Positions 49,131 to 58,370 of a stretch of 64,000 nucleotides of DNA are shown in pieces; position 1 is the stretch's first letter, and every line of letters begins with the position of its first letter. Source of the DNA: JAFAYN01 sp963733105. Its GTDB lineage: Bacteria > Gemmatimonadota > Gemmatimonadetes > Longimicrobiales > Longimicrobiaceae. Both the position numbers and the translations under genes were made by a program. The stretch covers positions 372,001 through 436,000 of the forward strand of contig CAVTCB010000005.1 in NCBI GenBank assembly GCA_963733105.1. Reading direction: 5' to 3'. The notes beneath the pieces were generated by a model. That model did no database searches and was not told where the DNA came from. It saw only the letters and a list, made by a program, of their open reading frames with translations.

Positions 49131-51224
49131 ATGCGCCACCGCCCCCTCGCCGCGGCGCTCGCCTGCGCGCTCCTCCCCGTCTCCCTGGCGGCCCAGGAGG
49201 CCGCCGTTCCCGGCCCCTCCTTCGAGGAGGTGATCGGGGTGCGCACCGCGGGGTCGCCCGCGATCTCCCCCGACGGGCGCTCCGTGGTGTACACGGTGCG
49301 CACCACCGACTGGAAGGAGAACCGCTTCGACACCGAGCTGTGGATGGGGCGGCCCGGGGAGGCGCCCTTCCAGCTCACCCGCACCGACCGGGGGAACAGC
49401 ACCTCCCCGCGCTGGTCGCCGGACGGACGCTGGATCGCCTTCCTGGCCGACCGCGGCGACCGCACGCAGGTGTTCCTCCTGCGCGCCGGGGGCGGCGAGG
49501 CGCTGCGCCTCACCTCCGCGCGCGAGGGGGTGGGCGCCTTCCGCTGGTCGCCGGACGGGCGTCGGATCGCCTACACGGCCACGGAGCCGGAGGACGACCG
49601 CGCGCGCCGGCGGCAGGAGCGCTACGGCGACTTCGCCGTGGAGGACGCGGAGTTCCGCCAGGCGCACCTCTGGAGCGTGGAGCTCCCCGCGGGCTTCCCC
49701 ACCGGGGGCGAGTCCTGCCCCGCGTCCTCCCCCGCCGACACGGCGCGGGCGGCGGCGGACACGGCCCGCCTGCAGGGCCGCTGCCCGGCGCTCCCCGAGC
49801 CGCGGCGGCTCACCGGCGGGCGGGAGTTCAACGTGGGCTCCTTCGCCTGGTCGCCGGACGGGACGCGGATCGCCTACGAGCGCCGCTCCGACCCGCTCGT
49901 CACCTCCACCTCCAGCGCCGACCTGTGGGTGCTGGACGTGGCGGCCGGCGGGCCGGGGCGGGCGCTGGTGGCCGGGCCGGGATACGACAGCAGCCCGGTG
50001 TGGTCGCCGGACGGGCGCTGGATCGCCTTCACCACCTCGGCCGGAGACACGGCGTCCTTCTTCTACACCAACGGCCAGCTCGCCCGGGTCCCCGCCACGG
50101 GGGGGACCCCCACCCGCCTGGCCGCCGACCTGGACGAGCAGGTGGGGAGCCTGGCCTGGGCCCCCACGGGGCTCCACTTCCTGGCCTGGCAGGGGACGCG
50201 GCGGCACCTGTACGCCGTGGACGCGGGGACCGGCCGCGCGCGCCCCGTCCCCGGGACCCCGGACCAGGTGCTCGGCTACGACCTGTCCGCCGACGGGCGG
50301 ACCCTGGCCTTCCTGGGGCAGACCGCCTCCACCGCCCCCGAGGTGTACCTGACCCCGACGGCCGCGGTGCGCCCGGTGGCGCTCACCTCCATGACGCGCC
50401 AGGTGGCGGAGTGGCGGACGGGGAGCAGCGAGGTGGTGTCGTGGACCAGCACCGACGGGGCGCGGATCGAGGGGGTGCTGCACCGGCCGGCCGGCTTCGA
50501 CCCGTCGCGCCGCTACCCGCTCTTCGTGGTGATCCACGGCGGCCCGGTCAGCATCGACTACCCGACGCCGGTGACGGGGTACGTCTACCCGGTCATGCAG
50601 TGGCTGGCGCGCGGGGCGCTGGTGCTCCGCCCCAACTACCGCGGCTCCGCCGGGTACGGGGAGCGGTTCCGCGCCCTCAACGTCCGCAACCTGGGGGTGG
50701 GGGACGCCTGGGACGTCCTCTCCGGTGTGGACGCGCTGGTGAAGCAGGGGATGGTGGACACCACGCGCATCGCCGCGATGGGGTGGAGCCAGGGCGGGTA
50801 CATCTCCGCCTTCCTCACCACCACCTCCACCCGCTTCCGGGCCATCTCGGTGGGGGCGGGGATCTCGTCCTGGTCCACCTACTACGTCGGCACCGACATC
50901 CACCCCTTCACCCGGCAGTACCTGAAGGGGACCCCCTGGAGCGACCCGGAGGTGTACGCGAAGACCTCGCCGATCACCTACGTCCGCCAGGCGCGCACCC
51001 CCACGCTGATCCAGCACGGCGAGCGCGACCCGCGCGTCCCCGTCTCCAACGCCTACGAGCTGTTCCAGGGGCTCCAGGACCAGGGGGTGGACACGCGGCT
51101 GGTGGTGTACCGCGGCTTCGGGCACGGGATCGACCGCCCCAAGGAGCAGCTCGCGGCCATGTGGCACAACTGGCAGTGGTTCGAGAAGCACCTCTGGGGG
51201 CGGGAGGTGGAGCTGCCGCTGTAG
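49131..51224 (+). CDS. S9 family prolyl oligopeptidase (acylaminoacyl-peptidase-like), secreted
   Basis: The product is 697 residues. The signal peptide ends SLAAQ. A beta-propeller (about residues 30-410) shows repeated WSPDGRWIAF motifs. The alpha/beta hydrolase domain has oxyanion region VVIHGGPVS, LRPNYRGSAGYGE, nucleophile Ser in GWSQGGYISAF, Asp in HGERDPRVPVSN and His in RGFGHGID. It cleaves short peptides outside the cytoplasm, fitting peptide scavenging together with the neighbouring subtilases. The start is the ATG at 49131. Confidence 0.92.
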   Translation: MRHRPLAAALACALLPVSLAAQEAAVPGPSFEEVIGVRTAGSPAISPDGRSVVYTVRTTDWKENRFDTELWMGRPGEAPFQLTRTDRGNSTSPRWSPDGRWIAFLADRGDRTQVFLLRAGGGEALRLTSAREGVGAFRWSPDGRRIAYTATEPEDDRARRRQERYGDFAVEDAEFRQAHLWSVELPAGFPTGGESCPASSPADTARAAADTARLQGRCPALPEPRRLTGGREFNVGSFAWSPDGTRIAYERRSDPLVTSTSSADLWVLDVAAGGPGRALVAGPGYDSSPVWSPDGRWIAFTTSAGDTASFFYTNGQLARVPATGGTPTRLAADLDEQVGSLAWAPTGLHFLAWQGTRRHLYAVDAGTGRARPVPGTPDQVLGYDLSADGRTLAFLGQTASTAPEVYLTPTAAVRPVALTSMTRQVAEWRTGSSEVVSWTSTDGARIEGVLHRPAGFDPSRRYPLFVVIHGGPVSIDYPTPVTGYVYPVMQWLARGALVLRPNYRGSAGYGERFRALNVRNLGVGDAWDVLSGVDALVKQGMVDTTRIAAMGWSQGGYISAFLTTTSTRFRAISVGAGISSWSTYYVGTDIHPFTRQYLKGTPWSDPEVYAKTSPITYVRQARTPTLIQHGERDPRVPVSNAYELFQGLQDQGVDTRLVVYRGFGHGIDRPKEQLAAMWHNWQWFEKHLWGREVELPL

Positions 51225-51344
51225 CCGCGGGACCTTCCGCCCGCCCGGCCGGGTAGCACCCGCCCGTCGCCGCGCGCGGCCCGCGCCTTGCCGGGCTCCC
51301 GCGGCCGTGGCCCGTACCGTCATCTCTCCAGTCCGGAGGACCCT

Positions 51345-53036
51345 TTGCGAAGCAACCCGATCCCCAGCCTGGGCGCGCTCGCGCTCGTCCTGGCCGCCTG
51401 CGCCCCGACGCAGCCCGTCACCGCTCCCGCTCCCGAGGCCGCCCCGGTGGCCCGCGCCGCGCCGGCCCCCGCCGCCCCGCCGCAGGCGCAGGAGCAGGCC
51501 GCTCCCGGGAGCCGGCCGGAGAACTGGTGGCTCCTGGACCCCTCCGCCGACGGCTTCCCGGGGATCAGCGCGGAGCGCGCCTACCGGGAGGTCCTCGCCG
51601 GGAAGCAGCCGAAGCGCCCCACCGTGCTCGCCATCATCGACACCGGGGTGGACCTGGAGCACGAGGACCTGCGCGCCAACGCCTGGACCAACCCCCGCGA
51701 GACGGCCGGCAACGGCCGGGACGACGACGGCAACGGCTTCGTGGACGACGTCCACGGGTGGAACTTCATCGGCGGGCCGAGCGGGGACGTGAACGAGGAC
51801 ACCTTCGAGGTGACCCGCATCTACGCCGACCTGCGCGCCCGCTGCGGGAGCGGGGGGGGCGGCGGCGCGGCCCCGCGGAGCACCGGCGTCCCCTGTGCCC
51901 GCCTCCCCGAGATCCGCCGGGCCTACGACTCCATCGCCGCGCAGAACCGGCAGCAGCTCCAGCAGGTGGAGCAGATCAACACCATGGTGGACGGGGCCAC
52001 GGAGATCCTGCGGCGCGCGGCCGGCGGGGACTCGCTCACGGCGGAGCGGGTGGCCGCCATCCCGGCGATGCGGGCGGACGTGGCGCAGGCCAAGCTGCTC
52101 TACGGGCAGCTCCTGGCGGCGGGGATCTCCCCGCGGCAGGTGGACGACGAGCTGGAGGCGCTGCGCGTGCGGGTGAACTACGGGCTGAACCTGGAGTTCG
52201 ACCCGCGCTCCGTGGTGGGCGACGATCCGGCGAACCCCACCGAGCGCGGGTACGGGAACCCCCGCGTGCGCGGCCCCGACGCGGACCACGGGACGCACGT
52301 GGCCGGGATCGCCGGGGCGGTGCGGGGGAACGGGATCGGGGTGGACGGGGTGGCCTCGCCGGTGCGCATCATGGCGCTGCGCGTGGTCCCCAACGGCGAC
52401 GAGCGCGACAAGGACGTGGCCAACGCCATCCGCTACGCCGTGGACAACGGGGCGCACGTCATCAACATGAGCTTCGGGAAGTCGCACTCCCCGCAGAAGC
52501 GGCTGGTGGACGACGCGGTCCGCTACGCCGACTCCAAGGGGGTGCTGATGGTGCACGCCGCCGGGAACGACGCCTCCGACCTGGCGGTGTCGGGGAACTT
52601 CCCCAACCGCTACTACGAGGGCGGCGGGGAGGCCCGGAACTGGATCGAGGTGGGGGCGTCGTCGTACCGGGCGGACTCGCTGGCCGCCTCGTTCTCCAAC
52701 TACGGCCGGACCCAGGTGGACGTGTTCGCGCCCGGCGTGGACATCCGCTCCACCTACCCCGACAACCGCTACGAGGACAACCAGGGGACCAGCATGTCCT
52801 CCCCGGTGGTGGCGGGGCTCGCGGCGCTGATCCTGGCCTACTACCCGGAGCTGTCCGCGGGCGACGTGCGCCAGGTGATCCTGGAGTCGGCCACGCGCTA
52901 CACCAGCCGGAGCACGGTGCGCCCCGGGAGCGAGGACCAGGCGGTCCCCTTCGGAGGGCTCTCCGCCACCGGCGCGGTGGTGAGCGCCTACGAGGCGCTC
53001 CGCCTGGCCGAGCAGCGCGCCGGCGCGAGGCGCTAG
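51345..53036 (+). CDS. Subtilisin-family (S8) lipoprotein with a large insert
   Basis: The product is 563 residues. The lipoprotein signal ends ALVLAAC. A Pro/Ala linker follows, then the catalytic core: Asp in AIIDTGVDLEHEDL near residue 100, His in DHGTHVAGIAG near 315 and Ser in GTSMSSPVVAGLAALI near 485. About 180 residues separate Asp and His, far more than usual, including a helical, Gln-rich stretch (AAQNRQQLQQVEQINTMVDGA). It resembles the C5a/PrtP-like S8 lipoproteins of Bacteroidetes. The start is a TTG at 51345 with GGAGG five nt upstream, the only well-placed ribosome site. Confidence 0.88.
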   Translation: MRSNPIPSLGALALVLAACAPTQPVTAPAPEAAPVARAAPAPAAPPQAQEQAAPGSRPENWWLLDPSADGFPGISAERAYREVLAGKQPKRPTVLAIIDTGVDLEHEDLRANAWTNPRETAGNGRDDDGNGFVDDVHGWNFIGGPSGDVNEDTFEVTRIYADLRARCGSGGGGGAAPRSTGVPCARLPEIRRAYDSIAAQNRQQLQQVEQINTMVDGATEILRRAAGGDSLTAERVAAIPAMRADVAQAKLLYGQLLAAGISPRQVDDELEALRVRVNYGLNLEFDPRSVVGDDPANPTERGYGNPRVRGPDADHGTHVAGIAGAVRGNGIGVDGVASPVRIMALRVVPNGDERDKDVANAIRYAVDNGAHVINMSFGKSHSPQKRLVDDAVRYADSKGVLMVHAAGNDASDLAVSGNFPNRYYEGGGEARNWIEVGASSYRADSLAASFSNYGRTQVDVFAPGVDIRSTYPDNRYEDNQGTSMSSPVVAGLAALILAYYPELSAGDVRQVILESATRYTSRSTVRPGSEDQAVPFGGLSATGAVVSAYEALRLAEQRAGARR

Positions 53037-53043
53037 GCCGGCC

Positions 53044-53295
53044 GTGAGGCGCGACCCCCGGTTCGCGCCGGGGGTCCCCCGGCGGGTGACGGGCTTCCGC
53101 CGGGACGACGAGGGCCACTGGGTGGCGGAGCTGGAGTGCGGGCACACGCAGCACCTCCGGCACGACCCGCCCTGGCAGCGGCGCCCCTGGGTCCTGACCC
53201 CCGCCGGCCGCGAGGGCTTCCTGGGGCGCACCCTCGACTGCGTCCCGTGCGCGGAGGGGGGCGGCGGGGTGGCGCCGCCCCACGCTCCCGGGTAG
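53044..53295 (+). CDS. DUF3565 family protein
   Basis: The product is 83 residues. The pattern GFRRDDEGHWVAELECGHTQHLRHDPPWQRRPWV followed by GRTLDCVPC is the DUF3565 signature: a small zinc-ribbon-like fold with paired Cys/His. Function is unknown. The start is a GTG seven nt after the subtilase stop, so it may be cotranscribed with it. The C-terminus is an unstructured Gly/Pro tail. Confidence 0.85.
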   Translation: MRRDPRFAPGVPRRVTGFRRDDEGHWVAELECGHTQHLRHDPPWQRRPWVLTPAGREGFLGRTLDCVPCAEGGGGVAPPHAPG

Positions 53296-53346
53296 CTTTG
53301 TCGCCTCGCTCCCGACCCTCCCTTCGTTTCCCGGTCCGCTCCCCCC

Positions 53347-54768
53347 ATGTCGTCCATCCCCGCCGCCGGGCCCTCGCCGCCCGACGCCGGCTTCTGGTCC
53401 GCCGTCCGCGAGGCGCTGCGCGGCTCGGAGCGGGACTACACCGACGGCCCCATCGGCCGCTCCATCCTGGTCCTGTCCATCCCCATGGTGCTGGAGACGC
53501 TGATGGAGAGCGTCTTCGCGGTGGTGGACGTGTTCTTCGTGGGGAGGCTGGGGGCGGACGCGGTGGCCGTGGTGGGGCTCACCGAGTCCATCCTCATGCT
53601 GGTGTACGCGCTGGCGATGGGGCTCTCCATCGGGGCCACCGCCATGGTGGCCCGGCGCATCGGCGAGGGCGACCCGGAGGGCGCCGCCCGCGCCGCCGCG
53701 CAGTCCATCCTCCTGGCGCTGGGGGTGTCGGCGGTCCTGGGCGTGGCGGGGTGGGCGCTCGCGCCGCGGCTCCTGGAGCTGATGGGCGGCTCCCCGGAGG
53801 TGGTGGCGCTGGGGACGGACTACATGCGGGTGATGCTGGGGGGCAACGTCGTGGTGATGCTCCTCTTCCTGGTGAACGCGGTGTTCCGCGGCGCCGGGGA
53901 CGCGGCCATCGCCATGCGCGTGCTCTGGCTGGCGAACCTGATCAACATCGTCCTGGGGCCCTGCCTGATCTTCGGGGTGGGGCCGTTCCCGGAGCTGGGG
54001 GTGACCGGCGCCGCCGTGGCCACCACCATCGGCCGGGGGACGGGGGCGCTCTTCGCGCTGTCGCGGCTGCTCCGGCCCGGCGGTCGGGTGACGGTGGCGC
54101 GGCGGCACCTGCGCCCGTCCCCGGAGGTGATGGCGCGCATCGTCCGCCTTTCCGGCTCGGCCACCTTCCAGGTGCTGGTGGGGACGGCCAGCTGGATCGG
54201 GCTGGTGCGGGTGATCTCCACCTTCGGGAGCGACGCCCTGGCCGGGTACACCATCGGCATCCGCATCGTGGTCTTCGCCCTCCTCCCCTCGTGGGGGATG
54301 AGCAACGCGGCGGCCACCATGGTGGGGCAGGCGCTGGGGGCGGGGAAGCCCGACCGCGCGGAGCGGGCGGTGTGGATAGCGGGGCACTACAACCTGGTCT
54401 TCCTGGGGACGGTGGGGCTCGCCTTCGTGCTGTTCGCGGGGCCGCTGGTGGGGGTGTTCACGGACGACCCGGCGGTGATCCCCTACGGGGTGGACTGCCT
54501 GCGCATCGTCTCCTGCGGCTTCCTGTTCTACGCCTACGGGATGGTTCTCGGGCAGGCGTTCAACGGGGCGGGGGACACCTGGACGCCCACGGTGCTGAAC
54601 CTGCTGGCGTTCTGGGCCTTCGAGATCCCGGCGGCGTACGTCCTGGCGGTCCCGCTGGGAATGGGGCCGCGCGGGGCCTTCGTGTCGGTGACGCTGGCCT
54701 TCTCCATGCTCGCCGTGGCGAGCGCCCTCCTCTTCCGCCGCGGGCGCTGGAAGACGCGCGTGGTCTAG
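53347..54768 (+). CDS. MATE family multidrug/Na+ antiporter
   Basis: This 473-residue membrane protein has 12 predicted helices in two pseudo-repeats: IPMVLETLMESVFAVVDVFFVGRLGADAVA in the first half and SATFQVLVGTASWIGLVRVISTFGSDALAGYTIG in the second. GQALGAGKPDRAERA is typical MATE. It exports cationic drugs or metabolites using Na+ or H+. The N-terminal 35 residues are a Pro-rich cytoplasmic lead-in (ATG 53347). Confidence 0.92.
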   Translation: MSSIPAAGPSPPDAGFWSAVREALRGSERDYTDGPIGRSILVLSIPMVLETLMESVFAVVDVFFVGRLGADAVAVVGLTESILMLVYALAMGLSIGATAMVARRIGEGDPEGAARAAAQSILLALGVSAVLGVAGWALAPRLLELMGGSPEVVALGTDYMRVMLGGNVVVMLLFLVNAVFRGAGDAAIAMRVLWLANLINIVLGPCLIFGVGPFPELGVTGAAVATTIGRGTGALFALSRLLRPGGRVTVARRHLRPSPEVMARIVRLSGSATFQVLVGTASWIGLVRVISTFGSDALAGYTIGIRIVVFALLPSWGMSNAAATMVGQALGAGKPDRAERAVWIAGHYNLVFLGTVGLAFVLFAGPLVGVFTDDPAVIPYGVDCLRIVSCGFLFYAYGMVLGQAFNGAGDTWTPTVLNLLAFWAFEIPAAYVLAVPLGMGPRGAFVSVTLAFSMLAVASALLFRRGRWKTRVV

Positions 54769-54817
54769 ACGCGGCGCACTCCGGCGGCATCCTGCCACCT
54801 CTTTCCCGGTCAGAGCC

Positions 54818-55537
54818 ATGTCTTCCGAGATGATCGGCCTCATCGGCGTCGTGATCGGCGCGCTGGCAGCCTTCGTCACCACGCTCCCGGTTCTGATCCC
54901 CTGGTTCAGGGACTGGAGGGCCGGCGGGCGGCAGGAGTACAAGTACTGCTACGTGAAGGTGGTGCACCTCACGAGACGCGAGGACGGCCGCGCGCCCGTC
55001 TACCGGGCGCACGTTCCCCGGCTGGACCAGAAAGTCCCGGTATACGACGAGTACCACTACTTCCGGCTGAACGTGTTCCGCTGGCCGCGCGGGGTGTTCA
55101 CCTGCACCGACCGGAGCAGCGGTGTCGTGGACCTGCAGATCCTGCATCCCTGGCACGACGGGGGGAAGCTCGTCTTCACGGACCGGGGAGCGGGGCTCCA
55201 GCCCGGCACGGTCTCGCAGACGGTGAGGAGGAAGTCCAACGTGTTCTTCACCAAGTCCATCTACTACAACGGCCTCCAGTCCGGGCACGAGAACGTCGCC
55301 ATGAAGATGGAGCACCACACGGGGGAGGCGCGCATGATCGTGGACTTCTCGTCCATCCCGAACTTCGAAGAGCTGGTCCCCATGCCCGACGCCGTGGAGT
55401 GCACGCCCGAGCGGGAGACGCAGATCAACGCGCGGAAGCTGGCGCCGGGGATCTTCAGCGTCTCGGCCGTCGACGTCGCGGAGGAAACGGTCCTGCGGCT
55501 GGACTTCGCCTTCCGGTGGGAGGCTGCGGCGGGGTGA
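54818..55537 (+). CDS. Hypothetical membrane-anchored protein
   Basis: The product is 239 residues. One N-terminal membrane helix (MIGLIGVVIGALAAFVTTLPVLIPWF) is followed by a mostly beta-type domain (EYKYCYVKVVHLTRREDG, YHYFRLNVFRWPRGVFTC, NVFFTKSIYYNGLQSGHENVAMKMEH). No family is recognised. Its stop overlaps the next start as GTGA, so it is cotranslated with the gamma-glutamylcyclotransferase-like protein. Confidence 0.65.
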   Translation: MSSEMIGLIGVVIGALAAFVTTLPVLIPWFRDWRAGGRQEYKYCYVKVVHLTRREDGRAPVYRAHVPRLDQKVPVYDEYHYFRLNVFRWPRGVFTCTDRSSGVVDLQILHPWHDGGKLVFTDRGAGLQPGTVSQTVRRKSNVFFTKSIYYNGLQSGHENVAMKMEHHTGEARMIVDFSSIPNFEELVPMPDAVECTPERETQINARKLAPGIFSVSAVDVAEETVLRLDFAFRWEAAAG

Positions 55538-56091
55538 CGGTCCGGGTGTTCGGCTACGGCTCCATGATGGACGCGGAGAGCGCGGCGAGGGCGGTCGGCC
55601 GGCCGCTCGGCGCGGACGACCTCGTCCCGTCGCACCTGCACGGCTACCGGCGGACGTGGTCGCTCAAGGAGCGGGTGCTCGCCGAGTCGCTCGGGCGGGA
55701 GGTCACGGCCGTCTTCCTGGACCTGGAGCCCGCGCCCGCCGTCCGGGTGAACGGGGTGGTCGTCGAGGTCTCCGACGCGGCCTTCGAGAAGCTGAAGCTG
55801 CGGGAGAAGAACTACGACGCGGTGGACGTCACGGCGCGGGTCGAAGGGTCCCCGGCCCCGGGCTCCGGGACGAAGGTGTACACCTTCGTCTCGAAGCCCG
55901 CGCACAGGGTAGCGACCGGGGAGCCGGCCCTCTTCGTGATGGAGCGGTACCTGGAGATGGTCGACCGGGCATGCCGCCGGCTCGGGCCCGCCTTCACGCG
56001 GGACTACCTCGCCTCCACCGGGGAGGCCGGGTACCCGCGGCTTCCCGGCCGGTACACCTTCGTCGACCCGGAGCAGGCGAAGTACGTCTGA
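55534..56091 (+). CDS. Gamma-glutamylcyclotransferase-like protein
   Basis: The product is 185 residues. It opens VRVFGYGSMMDAESA, the YGS(N/M) glycine-loop of the gamma-glutamylcyclotransferase fold, with VYTFVSKPAHR and LREKNYDAVDVTA further on. The fold turns gamma-glutamyl peptides or amines into 5-oxoproline. The start is a GTG at 55534 overlapping the upstream stop. It converges on the acetyltransferase gene with a 16-bp gap. The presence of a gamma-glutamyltransferase elsewhere in the window is suggestive but does not prove a shared pathway. Confidence 0.75.
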   Translation: MTVRVFGYGSMMDAESAARAVGRPLGADDLVPSHLHGYRRTWSLKERVLAESLGREVTAVFLDLEPAPAVRVNGVVVEVSDAAFEKLKLREKNYDAVDVTARVEGSPAPGSGTKVYTFVSKPAHRVATGEPALFVMERYLEMVDRACRRLGPAFTRDYLASTGEAGYPRLPGRYTFVDPEQAKYV

Positions 56092-56107
56092 CGCGAGCGG
56101 ACGGTCC

Positions 56108-56665
56108 TCAGTCCGCGATCTCCCGGACGACCCGGCAGGGGTTCCCGGCCGCGAGCACGCCTTCCGGGACGTCGCGGGTCACCACGCTCCCCGCGCCGAT
56201 CACCGACCGGGCGCCGACGCGCACCCCGGGGCAGACGATGGCCCCGCCGCCGATCCACACGTCGGAGCCGATCTCCACGGGGCTCCCCAGCTCCAGCCCG
56301 GTGCGGCGCTCCGCGGCGCCGAGCGGGTGCGTGGCCGCCAGGAGCTGGACGCCGGGGCCGACGAGGACGCGGTCGCCGACGCGCACCGGCGCCACGTCCA
56401 GCACCACGCAGCCGAAGTTGAAGAAGACGTCGCTCCCGACGGCGAGGTTGGTCCCGTAGTCGCAGTGGAAGGGCGGCTCGATCCACACCCGCTCCCCCGC
56501 CGCCCCGAGCAGCTCGCGCAGGAGGGCGGCTCGCTTCTCCACCTCGTCGTCGCGCGTGTCGTTGAGCGCGCGGGTGAGGCCGCGGGCGCGGCGCCGCGCC
56601 GCGGCCAGCTCGGGGTGGGCCGGGTCGTAGAGCCGGCCCGCTACCATCTTCTCCCATTCGGTCAT
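56108..56665 (-). CDS. Maltose O-acetyltransferase-like hexapeptide acyltransferase
   Basis: The product is 185 residues. A Maa-type N-terminal domain (MTEWEKMVAGRLYDPAHPEL) precedes a left-handed beta-helix with the sugar-O-acetyltransferase core: FHCDYGTNLAVGSDVFFNFGCVVLD, VLVGPGVQLLAATHPL (catalytic His) and SDVWIGGGAIVCPGVRVG. It uses acetyl-CoA to acetylate sugars or similar acceptors. GGAGGAAG lies directly upstream of the ATG at 56665. Confidence 0.9.
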   Translation of the reverse strand: MTEWEKMVAGRLYDPAHPELAAARRRARGLTRALNDTRDDEVEKRAALLRELLGAAGERVWIEPPFHCDYGTNLAVGSDVFFNFGCVVLDVAPVRVGDRVLVGPGVQLLAATHPLGAAERRTGLELGSPVEIGSDVWIGGGAIVCPGVRVGARSVIGAGSVVTRDVPEGVLAAGNPCRVVREIAD

Positions 56666-56740
56666 ACTCTTCCTCCGGAGAGTTTCCGCGTCCCGCAGGA
56701 GCGGGACGCAAGCACGACACCGCCGATCCCGCGACCGACC

Positions 56741-57190
56741 ATGCACACGACCTCCCTCCTCCGCGCGCTCCTCCCGCTGGTGCTCCTCCTCGCGGGGTGC
56801 CGTGGGCTCCCCGTCCTGGGCCCCGACTCCGGGGGCGGCGAGGTGGCCCGCCGGCACCGGGTGTGGGAGGACGCCCGCCCGCGCGCCTACCGCTACGTGT
56901 GGTCGTACTCCTGCTTCTGCGTGCCGGGCGACGCGGTGCGGGTGGAGGTGAGCGGCGACCGGGTCACCTCGGTGACCGACCCGCGCACCGGGGCGCCCGC
57001 CCCGCGGCCCGCGGTGCTGTACACGGTGGACGGGCTCTTCGACGCCATGGAGCGGGCCGAGCGCGACGGGACCCGCGTCCGCGCGGAGTACCACCCCCGC
57101 CTGGGGTACCCCGTGCGCGCCGAGATCGGCACCCCCGAGAACGACGCCGGGACCATCTTCCTGGTGAGCCGGCTGGAGGCGGTGCGCTGA
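56741..57190 (+). CDS. DUF6174-like lipoprotein
   Basis: The product is 149 residues with a lipoprotein signal ending LLLAGC. The mature part has RPRAYRYVWSYSCFCVPGDAVRVEV and ends EYHPRLGYPVRAEIGTPENDAGTIFLVSRL. This layout (YRYxxxxSCFCxPG ... YHPxxGYPxxI) matches the DUF6174 family of exported small proteins. Function unknown. Two Cys in SCFC might form a disulphide or bind metal. Confidence 0.75.
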   Translation: MHTTSLLRALLPLVLLLAGCRGLPVLGPDSGGGEVARRHRVWEDARPRAYRYVWSYSCFCVPGDAVRVEVSGDRVTSVTDPRTGAPAPRPAVLYTVDGLFDAMERAERDGTRVRAEYHPRLGYPVRAEIGTPENDAGTIFLVSRLEAVR

Positions 57191-57266
57191 AGGGCGCCGG
57201 GTCCCATCCTTGCGGATCACCCGCCCACCGGCGCTCACTCTGCTCCCTGCGACCGCTCCCGGCGAC

Positions 57267-58370
57267 ATGCTCACCGTCCTCCGCTGGACCCTCGTCGCGC
57301 TCGGCGCCCTGATGGCGGGGGGAACGCTCGTCGGCTTCAGCCGCAACCCCCACTGGTCGGTCCGGCTCTGGGACTTCCCCCGGGTGCAGATCGCCGCCGC
57401 CGCGCTCCTCTGCGGCGCGCTCTACGCCGCTCTCTTCTTCCGGGGGGCGCCGTGGGAGTGGGCGTGGATGGGGGCGCTGGCGCTCTGCGTGGCGTGGCAG
57501 ACGTACAAGGTGTACCCGTACACCCGCACGGCGCGGGCGACGGTGCAGCGGACGGACGCCCCGCGCGAGGGGGCGACGCTCCGGCTCCTGGTGTCCAACG
57601 TGCTGATGGAGAACCGCCACCACGACCGGCTCCTCCGGGTGATCCGCGACGCGGACCCGGACCTGGTGCTGGCGGTGGAGACGGACGCCGCCTGGAACCG
57701 GGCGCTGGACGTCCTGGCGGCCGACTACCCGCACGCGGTGCGGCAGCCGCAGGAGAACTACTACGGGATGGTGCTCTTCTCCCGCTTCCCGCTGGTGGAC
57801 CCCCGCATCGAGTTCCTGGTGCAGCACGACATCCCCTCGGTGCACACCGGGGTGGAGCTGCCGTCCGGCGAGGTGGTCTACCTGCACGGGATCCACCCCC
57901 GCCCGCCCGAGCCGATCCGCGACCAGGACTCCACCCCGCGGGACGCGGAGCTGGTGCTGATGGGGCGCCACATCGGCGACGAGGAGGACCGCCCCACCAT
58001 CGTGGCGGGCGACCTCAACGACGTGGCGTGGTCGCCCACCAGCGAGCTGTTCCTCCGGCTCAGCGGGCTCCTGGACCCGCGGGTGGGGCGGGGGATGTTC
58101 AACTCCTTCAACGCCAACAACCCGGTCTTCCGCTACCCGCTGGACCACGTGTTCCACTCCAACGACTTCCGCCTGGTGGACCTGCGGCGGCTGGAGCACG
58201 TGGGCTCGGACCACTTCCCCATCTGCATCGAGCTGAGCTACGAGCCGGAGGGCGAGGCCTCGCAGCCGGAGACGCCCGAGGAGCCGGGGGACGAGGAGGA
58301 GGCGCGGGAGCGGCTGGAGGAGCAGGCCGAGGCCGCGCGGACGGGCGACGACCGCCCGGCGCGCGAATGA
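57267..58370 (+). CDS. Membrane-anchored endonuclease/exonuclease/phosphatase family protein
   Basis: The product is 367 residues. Three N-terminal membrane helices (LRWTLVALGALMAGGTLVGF; QIAAAALLCGALYAALFF; WEWAWMGALALCVAW) are followed by an EEP domain: LLVSNVLMENRHHDRLL, DPDLVLAVETD, metal-site IVAGDLNDVAW and terminal GSDHFPICIEL. EEP proteins cleave phosphodiesters of nucleic acids, lipids or sugars; this topology puts the domain in the periplasm. The C-terminal tail is acidic. Its stop overlaps the pcs start by 4 nt (ATGA), hinting at a phospholipid-related role. Confidence 0.85.
   Translation: MLTVLRWTLVALGALMAGGTLVGFSRNPHWSVRLWDFPRVQIAAAALLCGALYAALFFRGAPWEWAWMGALALCVAWQTYKVYPYTRTARATVQRTDAPREGATLRLLVSNVLMENRHHDRLLRVIRDADPDLVLAVETDAAWNRALDVLAADYPHAVRQPQENYYGMVLFSRFPLVDPRIEFLVQHDIPSVHTGVELPSGEVVYLHGIHPRPPEPIRDQDSTPRDAELVLMGRHIGDEEDRPTIVAGDLNDVAWSPTSELFLRLSGLLDPRVGRGMFNSFNANNPVFRYPLDHVFHSNDFRLVDLRRLEHVGSDHFPICIELSYEPEGEASQPETPEEPGDEEEARERLEEQAEAARTGDDRPARE

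Noticed and set aside
48690..53357. 1555-codon open frame on the minus strand
   Set aside because: It is antisense to clear S9 and S8 peptidase genes, its product is low-complexity (Gly, Arg, Pro, His), and long empty frames are expected opposite GC-rich codons. The same holds for long minus-strand frames at 22787-25768 and 28864-33573.
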